The notes under the pieces are model-generated. The model saw only the letters and a program-made list of their open reading frames with translations. It did no database searches and was not told the origin of the DNA. From contig NZ_JAQQWT010000006.1 of the NCBI RefSeq assembly GCF_028610705.1, positions 124,001 to 188,000 of the forward strand: a DNA stretch of 64,000 bases. Reading direction: 5' to 3'. The DNA is from Halalkalibacter alkalisediminis. GTDB lineage: Bacteria; Bacillota; Bacilli; Bacillales; Bacillaceae_D. The position numbers were made by a program, and so were the translations under genes. The first letter of the stretch is position 1. Each line of letters begins with the position of its first letter. This document shows, piece after piece, positions 7,904-16,585 of the stretch.

Positions 7904-8788
7904 TTAATATCTTTGCTGAAATTTATTTCGAATAATGATTGCAATAGAATTTAATAAGAATAAAACAACAAGTAGCACAATGATTGTAGCTGCAGCCAAA
8001 TTGGCGTATTCAGCTACTAAAGCAGCATCGATCGTCCAATAATAAATCTGCATTGGTAAGATCGTAAACCGATCCATTAAACCACTAGGAAACGGAATTA
8101 ATAATGCTGGAATCCCGATTACAACAAGCGGAGCCGTTTCTCCAATCGCACGTGATAACGATAAAATAGCACCTGTCAAAATCCCAGGTAAAGCGGCAGG
8201 CAGAACGATATTTTTAATCGTTTGCCATTTCGTCGCTCCCATCCCGTAAGAAGCTTCACTTAAATGACTAGGAACAGCACGAATCGCTTCTTGACTGGCG
8301 ACTACGACGATTGGTAAAACTAAAAGCGCCATGGTTAAACCACCAGCTAAAACGACATTTCCTAATTCCATCGTTCTTACGAATACGGTAAGGCCCAAAA
8401 GTCCAAATACAATAGAAGGGACTCCCGCTAAATTTGAAATGTTCGTTTGGATAAACGAGTGAAGACGACCTTTTTTCGCATAAGATTCTAAATAGATAGC
8501 TGTTCCTACACCTATGAACATCGTAACTGGAGCTACGACAACCATAAGCCACAACGTTCCAAGGACTGCTCCCATAATCCCAGCTCGATCTGGGTTGTTT
8601 GATAGTTTACCTGTTAGAAAATCAACATTAATCCAGCTAATTCCTTGCGAAACCACTCGTGCAATTAACACAACTAGTACAATTAGACCGAATAAAGTAG
8701 CTAATAAGAAAAGTGATTTAGCTATTTTATTGGTTACTAAACGTGTGTTCATTTTTTTCTGGACTTGAACGGTATCTACATATTTCAT
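7904..8788 (-). CDS. pstA: Phosphate ABC transporter permease PstA
   Basis: A 294-residue inner-membrane permease with about six helices and the BPD loop SEASYGMGATKWQTIKNIVLPAALPGILTG (two adjacent parts of the ATPase contact). NLAGVPSIVFGLLGL is typical of PstA. It pairs with PstC to form the channel fed by PstS. The longest frame extends into pstC; AGGGAGG, overlapping the pstC stop, precedes the ATG at 8786-8788, giving B. subtilis-like length (294). The gene is tightly coupled to pstC (stop at 8790-8792). Confidence 0.96.
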   Translation of the reverse strand: MKYVDTVQVQKKMNTRLVTNKIAKSLFLLATLFGLIVLVVLIARVVSQGISWINVDFLTGKLSNNPDRAGIMGAVLGTLWLMVVVAPVTMFIGVGTAIYLESYAKKGRLHSFIQTNISNLAGVPSIVFGLLGLTVFVRTMELGNVVLAGGLTMALLVLPIVVVASQEAIRAVPSHLSEASYGMGATKWQTIKNIVLPAALPGILTGAILSLSRAIGETAPLVVIGIPALLIPFPSGLMDRFTILPMQIYYWTIDAALVAEYANLAAATIIVLLVVLFLLNSIAIIIRNKFQQRY

Positions 8789-8789
8789 C

Positions 8790-9746
8790 TTAATATTCCT
8801 CCCTAAATCTGCGAGAAATATATCTAGCAAATAAATTCATGAAAAAGGTAAAAACGAATAAAGTTGCAGCAACAGCGTATAAGCTATAGTATATAGTCGA
8901 ACCAGCAGGAGCGTCCCCACCAGTTACTTCAACAATATATGCAGTCATTGTCTGCATAGATTGGGTAATGTCGAAAGTGAAGTTTTTGGTACTTCCACTT
9001 GCAATCGTTACAATCATGGTTTCCCCAATCGCACGTGAAATTCCAAGCACAAATGAAGCGATAATTCCAGACATTGCAGCTGGAATAATGACTTTTCCGG
9101 TTACTTCTAGCTTTGTCGATCCTAACGCTAAAGCACCTTCCCTCATTGAGTTCGGTACAGAACTCATTGCATCTTCTGATAGCGAGGCTACCATTGGAAT
9201 AATCATGATTCCCATGACAATTCCAGGACTTAAAATATTTGTTGCCTGTAAACTTGGAATCCATTCTCTTAAAATCGGTGTGACAAACGTTAAAGCAAAA
9301 AATCCATAAACAATGGTTGGAATCCCAGCAAGAATTTCTAGTATAGGTTTCACTAGTCTTCTAACCTTATCTGTTGCATATTCACTTAAATAAATGGCAG
9401 TCATAAGACCAATTGGTATGGCGACAAACATAGCTATTACGGAAGAAATTATTGTTCCTGTTAAGAGTGGTAGAACGCCAAACTCAGGATTCTGACTTAA
9501 AGGCTTTAAAATAGTTCCTGTAAAAAAGTCAATTAAAGGTACTCGTTGAAAGAACTCAATCGTTTCTGATAATAATGTGTACAAAATTCCTATTGTGGTC
9601 AGTATCGAAATGCTTGCTATAACTAAAAGGAGCTTCGGCATGATCTTTTCTATTATATTCCGAAAGTTCCTTGAGCTTTTCTTCTCTGCAATCATCTCTC
9701 TAACGTTAACAGCGTTCCCCTTACTAACTGCGCTGTTTGTTTCCAT
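8790..9746 (-). CDS. pstC: Phosphate ABC transporter permease PstC
   Basis: A 318-residue permease: a charged N-terminal tail, a first helix around residues 38-60, then the PstC core with LAGIPTIVYGFFAL and the ATPase-contact loop REGALALGSTKLEVTGKVII. It partners PstA. The longest open frame would start at 9809 inside the hairpin separating pstS from pstC. AAGGGGTG upstream of the ATG at 9744-9746 makes that the likely start, with a protein close to the B. subtilis length (309). Confidence 0.95.
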   Translation of the reverse strand: METNSAVSKGNAVNVREMIAEKKSSRNFRNIIEKIMPKLLLVIASISILTTIGILYTLLSETIEFFQRVPLIDFFTGTILKPLSQNPEFGVLPLLTGTIISSVIAMFVAIPIGLMTAIYLSEYATDKVRRLVKPILEILAGIPTIVYGFFALTFVTPILREWIPSLQATNILSPGIVMGIMIIPMVASLSEDAMSSVPNSMREGALALGSTKLEVTGKVIIPAAMSGIIASFVLGISRAIGETMIVTIASGSTKNFTFDITQSMQTMTAYIVEVTGGDAPAGSTIYYSLYAVAATLFVFTFFMNLFARYISRRFREEY

Positions 9747-9782
9747 CACTTGGAGCACCCCTTTGCTAGTAACTACATGAAG

Positions 9783-9812
9783 AGGATGAGGTACAATGAA
9801 AGCCCTCATCCT
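9783..9812 (-). other. Hairpin between pstS and pstC
   Basis: AGGATGAGG (9783-9791) and CCTCATCCT (9804-9812) form a perfect 9 bp stem with a 12-base loop in the pstS-pstC gap, without a T-run. Such stems behind the first gene of transporter operons commonly stabilise the upstream message so that the binding protein is made in excess; that function is inferred here. Confidence 0.65.
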
Positions 9813-9827
9813 ATTAACTTTAATGGT

Positions 9828-10841
9828 TTATTTCAATCCCTCTAAGAATTCTACATATTCTTGAAGTTCTGCTTCTGGTAATGGTGCAAATCCAGTTTCT
9901 CCAGCAAATACATCTGAATGATTTGCAACAAATAGAGCAAAGTCTAAAACTTGTGGCTTTGCTTTAGCCATATCTACATTCAAGTAAGTGAATACAGGAC
10001 GTGTAAACGGAGCATAGTCAGCATCTTCACCAATCGTTTCAAGACTTGGTTCTACAGGACCATTTCCAAAATCAACTTTTACTGCTGCTAATTTATCTTG
10101 GTTGTTTACGTAGTAACCGAAACCAAAGAATGCGATTCCGTTCACATCTTCAGATACTAAGTTTACAAGAGTGGAGTATTCTTGTTGAAGGTTAACTCCA
10201 TCAACTAAATCTTCTTTTTCAAGAATGCTTTCATAGAAAAACTCATACGTACCGTGGTTTTCGTTAGGACCCATTGGGTGAATTTCTTCATCTGGGAATT
10301 CTGGACGAAGGTCAGACCATTTTGTCACTCCACCATCATGCTTGAAAATACGGATTAATTCTTCTTGCGTTAAGTCAGTTGCCCAGTCATTTTCTTTATT
10401 GATGACGAATGTTAATCCGTCTAATGCCACTTTCATTTCTTTTACTTCGAAACCTACTGCATCAGCCTCTGCTTGTTCTTCGTCTTTAATGTGACGAGAA
10501 GCATTATTGAAGTCCGTTCCATTTTCTACTAAAAACTTACCAAACCCGGCGCTTGTACCAGCACGGCTTACTTCAACTGAAACATTTTCTTGTTCTGTAA
10601 TCATATATTCTTCAGCTAATACGGACATTAACGGATAAACTGTACCTGAACCGTCAACGACTACACTTCCTTCTAGAGTAGTGACTTCTTCAATTTCTTC
10701 TGAGTCTGTGTTTTCTGCAGGTGCCTCTTCAGTCTCTGTGTTTTCTGATCCGGCTGACTCTTCTGTACCGCCTCCACACGCTGCTACAAGCACCATGATT
10801 GCTGCTGTTACTAGGAACAATAAATACTTTTTCAAATTCAC
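9828..10841 (-). CDS. pstS: Phosphate-binding lipoprotein PstS
   Basis: A 337-residue solute-binding protein with a lipoprotein signal: hydrophobic residues 6-21 then lipobox LVAAC with Cys22 as the lipidation site. A long acidic linker follows (TEESAGSENTETEEAPAENT region), then the PstS fold with VDGSGTVYPLMSVLAEEY and SRAGTSAGFGKF, the phosphate-contact loops. The linker makes it longer than B. subtilis PstS (300). It captures phosphate outside the membrane for PstC/A. Start is GTG with GGGAGG eight bases upstream. It is first in the operon, directly behind a PhoP-box promoter. Confidence 0.96.
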   Translation of the reverse strand: MNLKKYLLFLVTAAIMVLVAACGGGTEESAGSENTETEEAPAENTDSEEIEEVTTLEGSVVVDGSGTVYPLMSVLAEEYMITEQENVSVEVSRAGTSAGFGKFLVENGTDFNNASRHIKDEEQAEADAVGFEVKEMKVALDGLTFVINKENDWATDLTQEELIRIFKHDGGVTKWSDLRPEFPDEEIHPMGPNENHGTYEFFYESILEKEDLVDGVNLQQEYSTLVNLVSEDVNGIAFFGFGYYVNNQDKLAAVKVDFGNGPVEPSLETIGEDADYAPFTRPVFTYLNVDMAKAKPQVLDFALFVANHSDVFAGETGFAPLPEAELQEYVEFLEGLK

Positions 10842-10907
10842 TGAATTGTCCTCCCTTTTCTCTAGAAAAAAATGATTTGTGTTAAGGTTATCCCTCTCAC
10901 AATTGCT

Positions 10908-10971
10908 AGTATAGTAGAGGAATGTTAAGGAGGTATGGTTGTAATGTAAAACTTTTGTAAAGGCTTGTCGA
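10908..10971 (-). promoter_or_regulatory. Pho-regulon promoter of the pst operon
   Basis: On the minus strand, PhoP-type repeats TTTACA (10956-10961), TTTACA (10945-10950) and TTAACA (10923-10928) lie on an 11 bp grid, with a weaker TCGACA at 10966-10971. A -10 TATACT lies at 10908-10913, nine bases past the proximal repeat. Placement on the 11 bp grid and close to the -10 is what B. subtilis PhoP-activated promoters show. Confidence 0.85.
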
Positions 10972-11007
10972 ACCCTGTGCTATATTAGATTCCTGGCATA
11001 AATGGGC

Positions 11008-11044
11008 ATAAAAAAGCAACCATCTAGTACTAGATGATTGCTTT
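11008..11044 (-). terminator. Terminator of the DUF4023 gene
   Basis: AAAGCAA/TTGCTTT plus CATCTAG/CTAGATG form a long stem with a run of six T on the minus strand. It sits between the small gene at 11056 and the pst promoter. Confidence 0.9.
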
Positions 11045-11055
11045 AAGAGTTGATC

Positions 11056-11175
11056 TTAATGTTGTTTATTCGGTAGTTTTTGATCTGGGTTTCCTTTTCC
11101 TTGACGTTTTTTATTGCGCTCGTCTTTTTCTTGCTTATCATGAAGCTTTTCGACAAACTCATGCGTATTATCCAT
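11056..11175 (-). CDS. Small DUF4023 protein
   Basis: A 39-residue hydrophilic protein, MDNTHEFVEKLHDKQEKDE at the start and GKGNPDQKLPNKQH at the end. The THEFVEKLH opening and KLPNKQH ending match the DUF4023 family of tiny Bacillaceae proteins; the function is unknown. It has its own ribosome-binding site (AAAGGGGGGA, about seven bases before the ATG) and its own strong terminator, so it is a real single-gene unit despite its size. Confidence 0.8.
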   Translation of the reverse strand: MDNTHEFVEKLHDKQEKDERNKKRQGKGNPDQKLPNKQH

Positions 11176-11374
11176 TGATCGTCCCCCCTTTGGTTGCTGT
11201 TATGTTTTCCAACTTAAGAAAAAATGATTCGTAAGACCAACTTATTTTTTATTGTATTCAATCTAGAAGCAAGTAATAGTCGCTATTTATTAAGGTGGAC
11301 ATGTAGACAAAAATCGTCGACTTGTTCATGGACATACATGCCGCTACTCTCTTCAAACCCTTCTGTTTTTTCGT

Positions 11375-11398
11375 TTGAGCGGACAGATGTCCGCTCAA
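11375..11398. repeat. Perfect 10 bp inverted repeat
   Basis: TTGAGCGGAC and GTCCGCTCAA are separated by four bases. The palindrome is GC-richer than its surroundings and has no T-run on either strand. It lies between the DUF4023 promoter area and the end of yhaP. An operator or a small repeat element are both possible. Confidence 0.5.
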
Positions 11399-11420
11399 CT
11401 CCTCATCTCTCCCTGAAACG

Positions 11421-11456
11421 TCAAAAGAAGAGGAGCAAGACCAGCCTCCTCTTCTT
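11421..11456 (-). terminator. Terminator of yhaQ-yhaP
   Basis: AGAAGAGGAG (11426-11435) pairs perfectly with CTCCTCTTCT (11446-11455), followed on the minus strand by TTTT. It begins six bases after the yhaP stop. Confidence 0.85.
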
Positions 11457-11461
11457 TCCAC

Positions 11462-12712
11462 TTACTTTTTCGTTAAATCGATTGCTTTCTTAATATCTTT
11501 AAATGAATTAGATTGACCATACATAAGGACCCCACCACGGTACACTCTTGCTCCAAAAACGGCTAGTGCTACAATCCCTATAAGTAATACAGTTATTCCA
11601 AGAATCGGCTCTATCGGTGAAAGGTTAAGCATCCCTACTCGCAAGAACATAACCATTGGTGTAAAAAATGGAATGTAGGATGTCACCGTAATAAAGGTTG
11701 ACTCAGGTGCCCCTAAGCCGAACATCGAAATAAAGAAACCAATCATCACTAAGAAAACTAATGGCAGAATCATTTGCTGGACATCTTCAATACGACTGAC
11801 GACCGAACCAAGTAAAGCTGCTAGAGTTGCATACATAAAGTAACCTAATATAAAGAACAACAATGCATAAATAATGACAGTAGCCGAAAGGTCACCAAAA
11901 CCAAAAAACTGTAAAAACCCTCCTGTCAGTAAATCTTGACTGTTGCTAATAGCAAAATAACCCACTAATAAGAGTACCGTCATCTGTGTTAAACCGACTA
12001 GCCCAATTCCAATAATCTTAGCAAACATTTGTTTTACAGGTGAAACACTAGAAATTAAAATTTCCATGACACGAGAAGATTTTTCTGTCGCAACCTCCGT
12101 AGCAATCATACTCGCATACATAATAACAGAAAAGTAAATAAAGAAAAGGAGGACATAGACGATACCTCTTGCTTGATTTAACTCTTCTTCTGATTTGGCA
12201 CCTTCAATAATGGCTTCATTTGTAAATGAAACGGGAGCATTTAGTATTGCTAACTGATCCATCGATAAATCCAATTCACTTGCTGCTAACGTTAATTGAA
12301 TTTGTTGTAGCGAAGCTTGTAGACTAGCGGTCACTTGATTACCTGTAAGTGTTGTAGATTTAAAGACCGCTTCAGGAAAGCCGTCATCTCCCATTGTTAT
12401 AAGCAAGATCCCCCTGTAGGTCCCCTCTTTTACTTCTAATTCCAGTGTCTCAATCGGTTCAGTGATTGTCACTAACTCAATATTGTCATTTATGATCGCA
12501 AGTTCTTCTTGTAAGAGAGGGAGGATCCTTTCTGTTTCATCGATCACGACCACTTGCTCCGGCTGATCATCGCCACTGAAGACTTGGATAATCGATTCAA
12601 TATTAGACATGACTAAAATACCAGCAGCAATAATAAGAGTTGAAATAATAAATGACTTTGCTTTTAACTTAGTGAAATAGGCATGAGAAAGCATAATCCA
12701 AAAATTATTCAT
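11462..12712 (-). CDS. yhaP: ABC-2 type exporter permease YhaP (NatB-like)
   Basis: A 416-residue permease with one N-terminal helix (about residues 20-40), a large extracytoplasmic domain of about 150 residues, then five or six helices starting near residue 185. TEVATEKSSRVMEILISSVSP is the characteristic NatB/YhaP motif. The family includes the B. subtilis sodium exporter NatB and the paralogue YhaP; length (419 in B. subtilis YhaP) and partner fit YhaP. The exported substrate is unknown. The gene overlaps yhaQ by 8 bases; AGGTAGG before the ATG at 12712 is preferred to the GTG nine bases earlier. Confidence 0.88.
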   Translation of the reverse strand: MNNFWIMLSHAYFTKLKAKSFIISTLIIAAGILVMSNIESIIQVFSGDDQPEQVVVIDETERILPLLQEELAIINDNIELVTITEPIETLELEVKEGTYRGILLITMGDDGFPEAVFKSTTLTGNQVTASLQASLQQIQLTLAASELDLSMDQLAILNAPVSFTNEAIIEGAKSEEELNQARGIVYVLLFFIYFSVIMYASMIATEVATEKSSRVMEILISSVSPVKQMFAKIIGIGLVGLTQMTVLLLVGYFAISNSQDLLTGGFLQFFGFGDLSATVIIYALLFFILGYFMYATLAALLGSVVSRIEDVQQMILPLVFLVMIGFFISMFGLGAPESTFITVTSYIPFFTPMVMFLRVGMLNLSPIEPILGITVLLIGIVALAVFGARVYRGGVLMYGQSNSFKDIKKAIDLTKK

Positions 12713-13604
12713 ATGAAGCACCTACCTTTTCAATAAAAATATCATGCAAGGAAGGGTCTTCTAACTCAAATTTTCTTACGAAGCCTTTTGAAGCAACTTG
12801 ATTAAAAACCTCTTTCGCAACTGCTTCTGATTCTACTTGTAATCGTACACCTTCAGTTGTGAACGTTAAACGAGGTATTCCCTGTATTCCTTTTAAGAAA
12901 TCAAGTTCAAAATCTGCGTGAATAGATATGTTTTTCTTACCGAAAGACCGTTTAATTGTTTTCAAATCGCCGTGAACAACGGGTGCCCCTTTATGCATAA
13001 TACATAAGTGCTCACACAACTCTTCGACATGCTCCATCCGATGACTGGAAAATACAATGGTTGAACCACTTTCTTTAATATTCTTCACCGCTTCTTTCAA
13101 TAGCTCCACATTGACTGGGTCTAATCCACTAAAAGGTTCATCTAGTATAAGTAATTTCGGTTTATGTATAACCGCTGCAATGAATTGAATTTTTTGTTGA
13201 TTCCCCTTTGATAACTCTTCTATTTTCTTATTTCTATATTCGGGTACTTTAAATCGCTCAAGCCACCGATCCAATTCTTTTAGAATTTCTTGTTTCTTCA
13301 TACCTCTTAACCTAGCAAGGTACACAATCTGGTCACTGACTTTCATTTTTGGGTAAAGCCCGCGTTCTTCTGGAAGATATCCAATTTCCGGTGTGGTCGA
13401 ATAATTAATCGGGCGACCATTCCACGTAATCGTTCCACCCGTTTGATCAATTAATCCTAAAATCATTCGAAATGTAGTCGTCTTTCCTGCTCCATTCGCT
13501 CCTAAAAAACCAAACATCTCTTTTTCCGGAACCTCCAGCGTTAATTGATTCACTGCTGTAAAGGAGCCGAATTGTTTAGTTACGTTATTTAATATTAAAG
13601 CCAT
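12705..13604 (-). CDS. yhaQ: ABC transporter ATP-binding protein YhaQ (NatA-like)
   Basis: A 299-residue ABC ATPase: Walker A GANGAGKTT, Q-loop YLPEERGLYPKMKV, signature LSKGNQQKIQ, Walker B LLILDEPFSGLDP, switch His in SSHRMEH. The PEERGLYP Q-loop and the LSKGNQQK signature are typical of the NatA/YhaQ branch. A C-terminal domain of about 85 residues, ending DPSLHDIFIEKVG, follows. With YhaP it forms an exporter, plausibly for sodium or a toxic compound. AAGGATG upstream supports the ATG. Confidence 0.9.
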   Translation of the reverse strand: MALILNNVTKQFGSFTAVNQLTLEVPEKEMFGFLGANGAGKTTTFRMILGLIDQTGGTITWNGRPINYSTTPEIGYLPEERGLYPKMKVSDQIVYLARLRGMKKQEILKELDRWLERFKVPEYRNKKIEELSKGNQQKIQFIAAVIHKPKLLILDEPFSGLDPVNVELLKEAVKNIKESGSTIVFSSHRMEHVEELCEHLCIMHKGAPVVHGDLKTIKRSFGKKNISIHADFELDFLKGIQGIPRLTFTTEGVRLQVESEAVAKEVFNQVASKGFVRKFELEDPSLHDIFIEKVGASYE

Positions 13605-13729
13605 TCACTCTTCACATCCTTTTCAAAAACGTCTTTTAATCTACGCGCTAACTCTCATAAATGTTTCATCATATGGTAAGAATACTATTAACTTAACATA
13701 AATTCCCAATTTTTTGGAGTCTTCCTGCA

Positions 13730-13762
13730 TAAAAAAACTTGGCTATAATAACCAAGTTTTTC
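13730..13762. terminator. Terminator of the ktrAB operon
   Basis: AAAAACTTGG (13733-13742) pairs with CCAAGTTTTT (13752-13761), flanked by A- and T-runs. It lies between ktrB and the start of yhaQ and works best on the minus strand. Confidence 0.85.
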
Positions 13763-13843
13763 GGCGAGTCTTCTAAATATTAAATATTTCGTTGATTTCA
13801 TCTTGTATTTCAAAGACCAGTCTATTCTGTCTAGAGCACTCCA

Positions 13844-15184
13844 CTACCCTGTAAAAACCTCTCCATCTGGATATCGGATATTTGCTTTTTGCGTTCTTGC
13901 AAGGGAAAAAGCTAGTGTTAACGGACCGATTCGTCCAATAAACATTAAGACAATGATAAACTCTTTTCCTAGATCAGTTAGATCCGCTGTTAAGCCCATT
14001 GATAAGCCAACGGTTCCAAAAGCAGAAAAGACTTCAAAGACAATCATTAGAAATGGAGCCTTTTCCGTGATTGATAAGGCCAGAATCATAATAAATACAA
14101 CAAGAAGACTGATGATTACAATGGCCAAAGAACGAATAATGACCTGATTTTTAATAGTACGGTTAAACACAACCGTTTCGTTTCTTCCCTTTAAAAACAT
14201 CCAAACCGCCATGACAATGACAATAAACGTTGTTAGCTTAATTCCACTTCCTGTTGACGCACTCCCCGCTCCAATAAACATTAACAAACACATGAAAACA
14301 ATTGAACCTGGATTCATGCTACCAATATCTAAAGAATTAAATCCAGCTGTTCTTGTCGTAACAGCCTGAAAGTACGAAGCCCAGAGCTTATCACCAAAGT
14401 CTAATGAGGCTAAAGTGGCTGGATTGGTATACTCAGCCGTTAATATAAACAACATGGCGATTACATTAATGGCAAGAGTCCCTATTAGCATGAGCTTGGT
14501 ATGAAACGACAATTGATGAAAATGTTTGCTAAACCATAAATCGGCTAATACGGTAAAACCAATTCCACCCGTGATAAACAGTAGTGTAATAATAAGATTA
14601 ACTACAGGATCACCAACATAGCCCATTAAACTATCAGACCATAAGGAAAAACCAGCATTATTAAAGGCTGATACCGCATGAAAGAGACTTGTATAAATTC
14701 CAAATGCCCAACCATACTCTGGCACCCAACGAAAGGACAGTAAAACAACAGCAATAGCTTCCATCAAAAAAGCAAAAATGAATACTATTTTGACGAGCCT
14801 TATGACGCCGCCAATCGATGTTTGATTTAGAGCTTCTTGAACTAACATCCGCTCTTTTAGTCCAATCTTTTTACCTAAAATTAATACAACTAAAACAGCA
14901 AATGTCATCAAACCAAGGCCGCCTATTTGAATTAAAATCATGATAACCACTTGACCAAAAACAGTAAAAACAGTTCCTGTGTCGAATACCACGAGACCTG
15001 TAACGGTTGTAGCAGACGTTGCTGTGAACAAAGCATCCATCCAGCTAATAGGCATTGTCGTTGAAATAGGTAATTTTAATAGTATGGTACCTACCACAAT
15101 AGCGATCAGAAAACTGATCGCTAAAATTTGCGGTGGAGACATTTGTAATTTCCGGTTAAGCAAGCCTTTTCTGTCATGTAACAT
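13844..15184 (-). CDS. ktrB: Potassium uptake protein KtrB (TrkH/KtrB superfamily)
   Basis: A 446-residue potassium translocator with the fourfold M1-P-M2 repeat. Pore segments carry the conserved filter glycines: SATTVTGLVV, SAFNNAGFS, TTRTAGFNS and FSAFGTVGLS. The long middle helix region FMCLLMFIGAGSASTGSGIK is the gating-loop area of this family. KtrB imports K+ (often with Na+ coupling) and is gated by KtrA. The start is taken at the ATG at 15184, two bases after the ktrA stop; the longer frame would overlap ktrA. Length matches B. subtilis KtrB (445). Confidence 0.93.
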   Translation of the reverse strand: MLHDRKGLLNRKLQMSPPQILAISFLIAIVVGTILLKLPISTTMPISWMDALFTATSATTVTGLVVFDTGTVFTVFGQVVIMILIQIGGLGLMTFAVLVVLILGKKIGLKERMLVQEALNQTSIGGVIRLVKIVFIFAFLMEAIAVVLLSFRWVPEYGWAFGIYTSLFHAVSAFNNAGFSLWSDSLMGYVGDPVVNLIITLLFITGGIGFTVLADLWFSKHFHQLSFHTKLMLIGTLAINVIAMLFILTAEYTNPATLASLDFGDKLWASYFQAVTTRTAGFNSLDIGSMNPGSIVFMCLLMFIGAGSASTGSGIKLTTFIVIVMAVWMFLKGRNETVVFNRTIKNQVIIRSLAIVIISLLVVFIMILALSITEKAPFLMIVFEVFSAFGTVGLSMGLTADLTDLGKEFIIVLMFIGRIGPLTLAFSLARTQKANIRYPDGEVFTG

Positions 15185-15185
15185 C

Positions 15186-15851
15186 TTACATACCTTCATC
15201 CTCAAAGCGCTTCAAATCATTTTTGTGGCCGATCACGATCAACAGATCTTTCTCGTTAATAATTTCAGTTGGCAACGGCGATACATTTACAGCTTCTCCC
15301 CGTTTAATCGCTAAGATCGTACACCCATATTTAGCACGTACATCTAAATCAATAAGTGACTTTTTATTAATTTTAGGAGTTGCTAGTAACTCGACGATGC
15401 TATATTCATCCGACAGTTCAATATAGTCTACAATCTTCTCCGATGTTAAATGTTGAGCAATTCGAATTCCCATATCTTGTTCAGGGTGAATAATTCGATC
15501 AGCACCTATTTTTTCTAATACTTTATGATGGTAAGAATTTTGTGCTTTCACCCATACATTAGGAACATTCATTTCCTTGAGCAGCAGCGTTGTTAGGATA
15601 CTCGTTTGAATATCATCACCGATGGCAACAATCACAAATTCAAAATTTCTAACTCCTAATGATTGCAACGCCTTTTCATCTGTTGTATTCGCTATAACGG
15701 CATGCGTCGCAAATGATGCAAACTCATTCACTTTCGCTTCATTGACGTCAATGGCCAAAACTTGATGCCCCATTTTGTATAGTTCCTTGCAAATGCTTCC
15801 TCCAAAACGTCCTAGTCCAATTACAGCGAATTGCTTATTTTTTTTCGCCAT
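15186..15851 (-). CDS. ktrA: Potassium uptake regulatory protein KtrA (RCK)
   Basis: A 221-residue cytoplasmic RCK protein. The N-terminal Rossmann domain has the nucleotide loop GLGRFGGS and the acidic end of beta 2 in AIDVNEAK; the C-terminal RCK_C domain is around residues 135-221. The KtrA octameric ring binds ATP/ADP at the N-domain and, in B. subtilis, c-di-AMP at the C-domain, closing KtrB. GAGGAGTGGGG before the ATG at 15849-15851 fixes the start. A c-di-AMP riboswitch precedes the gene, so c-di-AMP probably acts on both expression and activity. Confidence 0.95.
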   Translation of the reverse strand: MAKKNKQFAVIGLGRFGGSICKELYKMGHQVLAIDVNEAKVNEFASFATHAVIANTTDEKALQSLGVRNFEFVIVAIGDDIQTSILTTLLLKEMNVPNVWVKAQNSYHHKVLEKIGADRIIHPEQDMGIRIAQHLTSEKIVDYIELSDEYSIVELLATPKINKKSLIDLDVRAKYGCTILAIKRGEAVNVSPLPTEIINEKDLLIVIGHKNDLKRFEDEGM

Positions 15852-15871
15852 GTTCCCCACTCCTCTGTCCA

Positions 15872-15904
15872 AAGAAAAAAAAGACCATTCCAAAGAAATG
15901 GTCC
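15872..15904 (-). terminator. Riboswitch expression platform: intrinsic terminator
   Basis: On the minus strand GACCATT and AATGGTC form a 7 bp stem followed by eight T, between the aptamer and the ktrA ribosome-binding site. High c-di-AMP would favour this stem, as for ydaO-type switches. Confidence 0.9.
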
Positions 15905-15927
15905 ATAAAAAGACCCTTCTCTCGATA

Positions 15928-16062
15928 ATGAACGCTTACGAGGTTAGCTGTCGGATTAGGGACTGAGAGTATCCCTTCTTACATAGTAAGATTCACCCCA
16001 AGGCAAATAATCATGCCTATGTTGGTTCCCCCGCTCTAAAATCAGATTAAGCGAATAAAGGT
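15928..16062 (-). ncRNA. c-di-AMP riboswitch (ydaO/yuaA type)
   Basis: The minus-strand leader of ktrAB carries the conserved ydaO-yuaA elements in order: CGCTTAAT at the 5' side of P1, GAGCGGGGGAACCAA, CTTGGGGTGAATC, AAGGGATACTCTCAGTCCC, then CCGACAGCTAACCTCGTAAG. P1 closes by CGCTTA pairing with TAAGCG. B. subtilis ktrAB (yuaA-yubG) is controlled by the same class. It is an OFF switch: when c-di-AMP signals ample potassium, transcription stops before ktrA. Confidence 0.95.
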
Positions 16063-16085
16063 ATGCGTATTTAGTTGCTACAGAA

Positions 16086-16114
16086 AATTTACTCCTTTTT
16101 CTAATTCTTGTCAA
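16086..16114 (-). promoter_or_regulatory. Promoter of the ktrAB operon
   Basis: TTGACA (16109-16114) and TAAATT (16086-16091) on the minus strand, 17 bp apart, directly upstream of the riboswitch aptamer. The sigma-A -35 is perfect. Confidence 0.8.
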
Positions 16115-16126
16115 TCTGTCTTTTAC

Positions 16127-16585
16127 CTATTTATTAAATGAATTGGATGGAGTAAAGGATTGATCACGGATGACAACAGTATCTGGAAAAAAACAAACAA
16201 GTTGGTTTTGGTCATTTAACTGTTTAAATCTCGGGTCCCAATTTTCCTCATTTGAGCCTACATAACGAGTTAATAATCGCTTAGCTAATGCCTGATCAAA
16301 AGGCTCAACCGTTGAGCTCCCGCGAAAACCTGCATGCAAAACTTTCCCAGTCAAATGAACAAAATCAACAATCCCGATTGCACACTTCGAGTGTTTCTCT
16401 ACCCTTCTAGAAAAACGATCATAGCTAGGGTCAGCAATCATCCAAATACATCCTTTCTCCCAATGGAACCAAAGCGGAGAGTCTTTCGGCATATCATCTT
16501 CAACCGTTGCAAGATGAGCAAACAATGGCTTACGCAAAAATTCCTCTAAGTCAAAAGCACGACTTCTATCCTTAAACACCCTCAT
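16127..16585 (-). CDS. Pyridoxamine 5'-phosphate oxidase-family FMN-binding protein
   Basis: A 152-residue split-barrel flavin-binding protein. The opening LRKPLFAHLATVEDDMPKDSPLWFHWEKG is the usual PNPOx-like N-terminal hairpin (shown in part: FAHLATV, SPLWFHWE). RRVEKHSKCAIGIVDF follows, then a helical C-terminus. Members bind FMN, F420 or heme; the reaction here is unknown. AAGGAG six bases before the ATG at 16583-16585 decides the start; a GTG six codons earlier is inside the preceding gene. The gene overlaps the end of the GrpB-like gene by 14 bases, so the two are probably one transcript. Confidence 0.8.
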   Translation of the reverse strand: MRVFKDRSRAFDLEEFLRKPLFAHLATVEDDMPKDSPLWFHWEKGCIWMIADPSYDRFSRRVEKHSKCAIGIVDFVHLTGKVLHAGFRGSSTVEPFDQALAKRLLTRYVGSNEENWDPRFKQLNDQNQLVCFFPDTVVIRDQSFTPSNSFNK

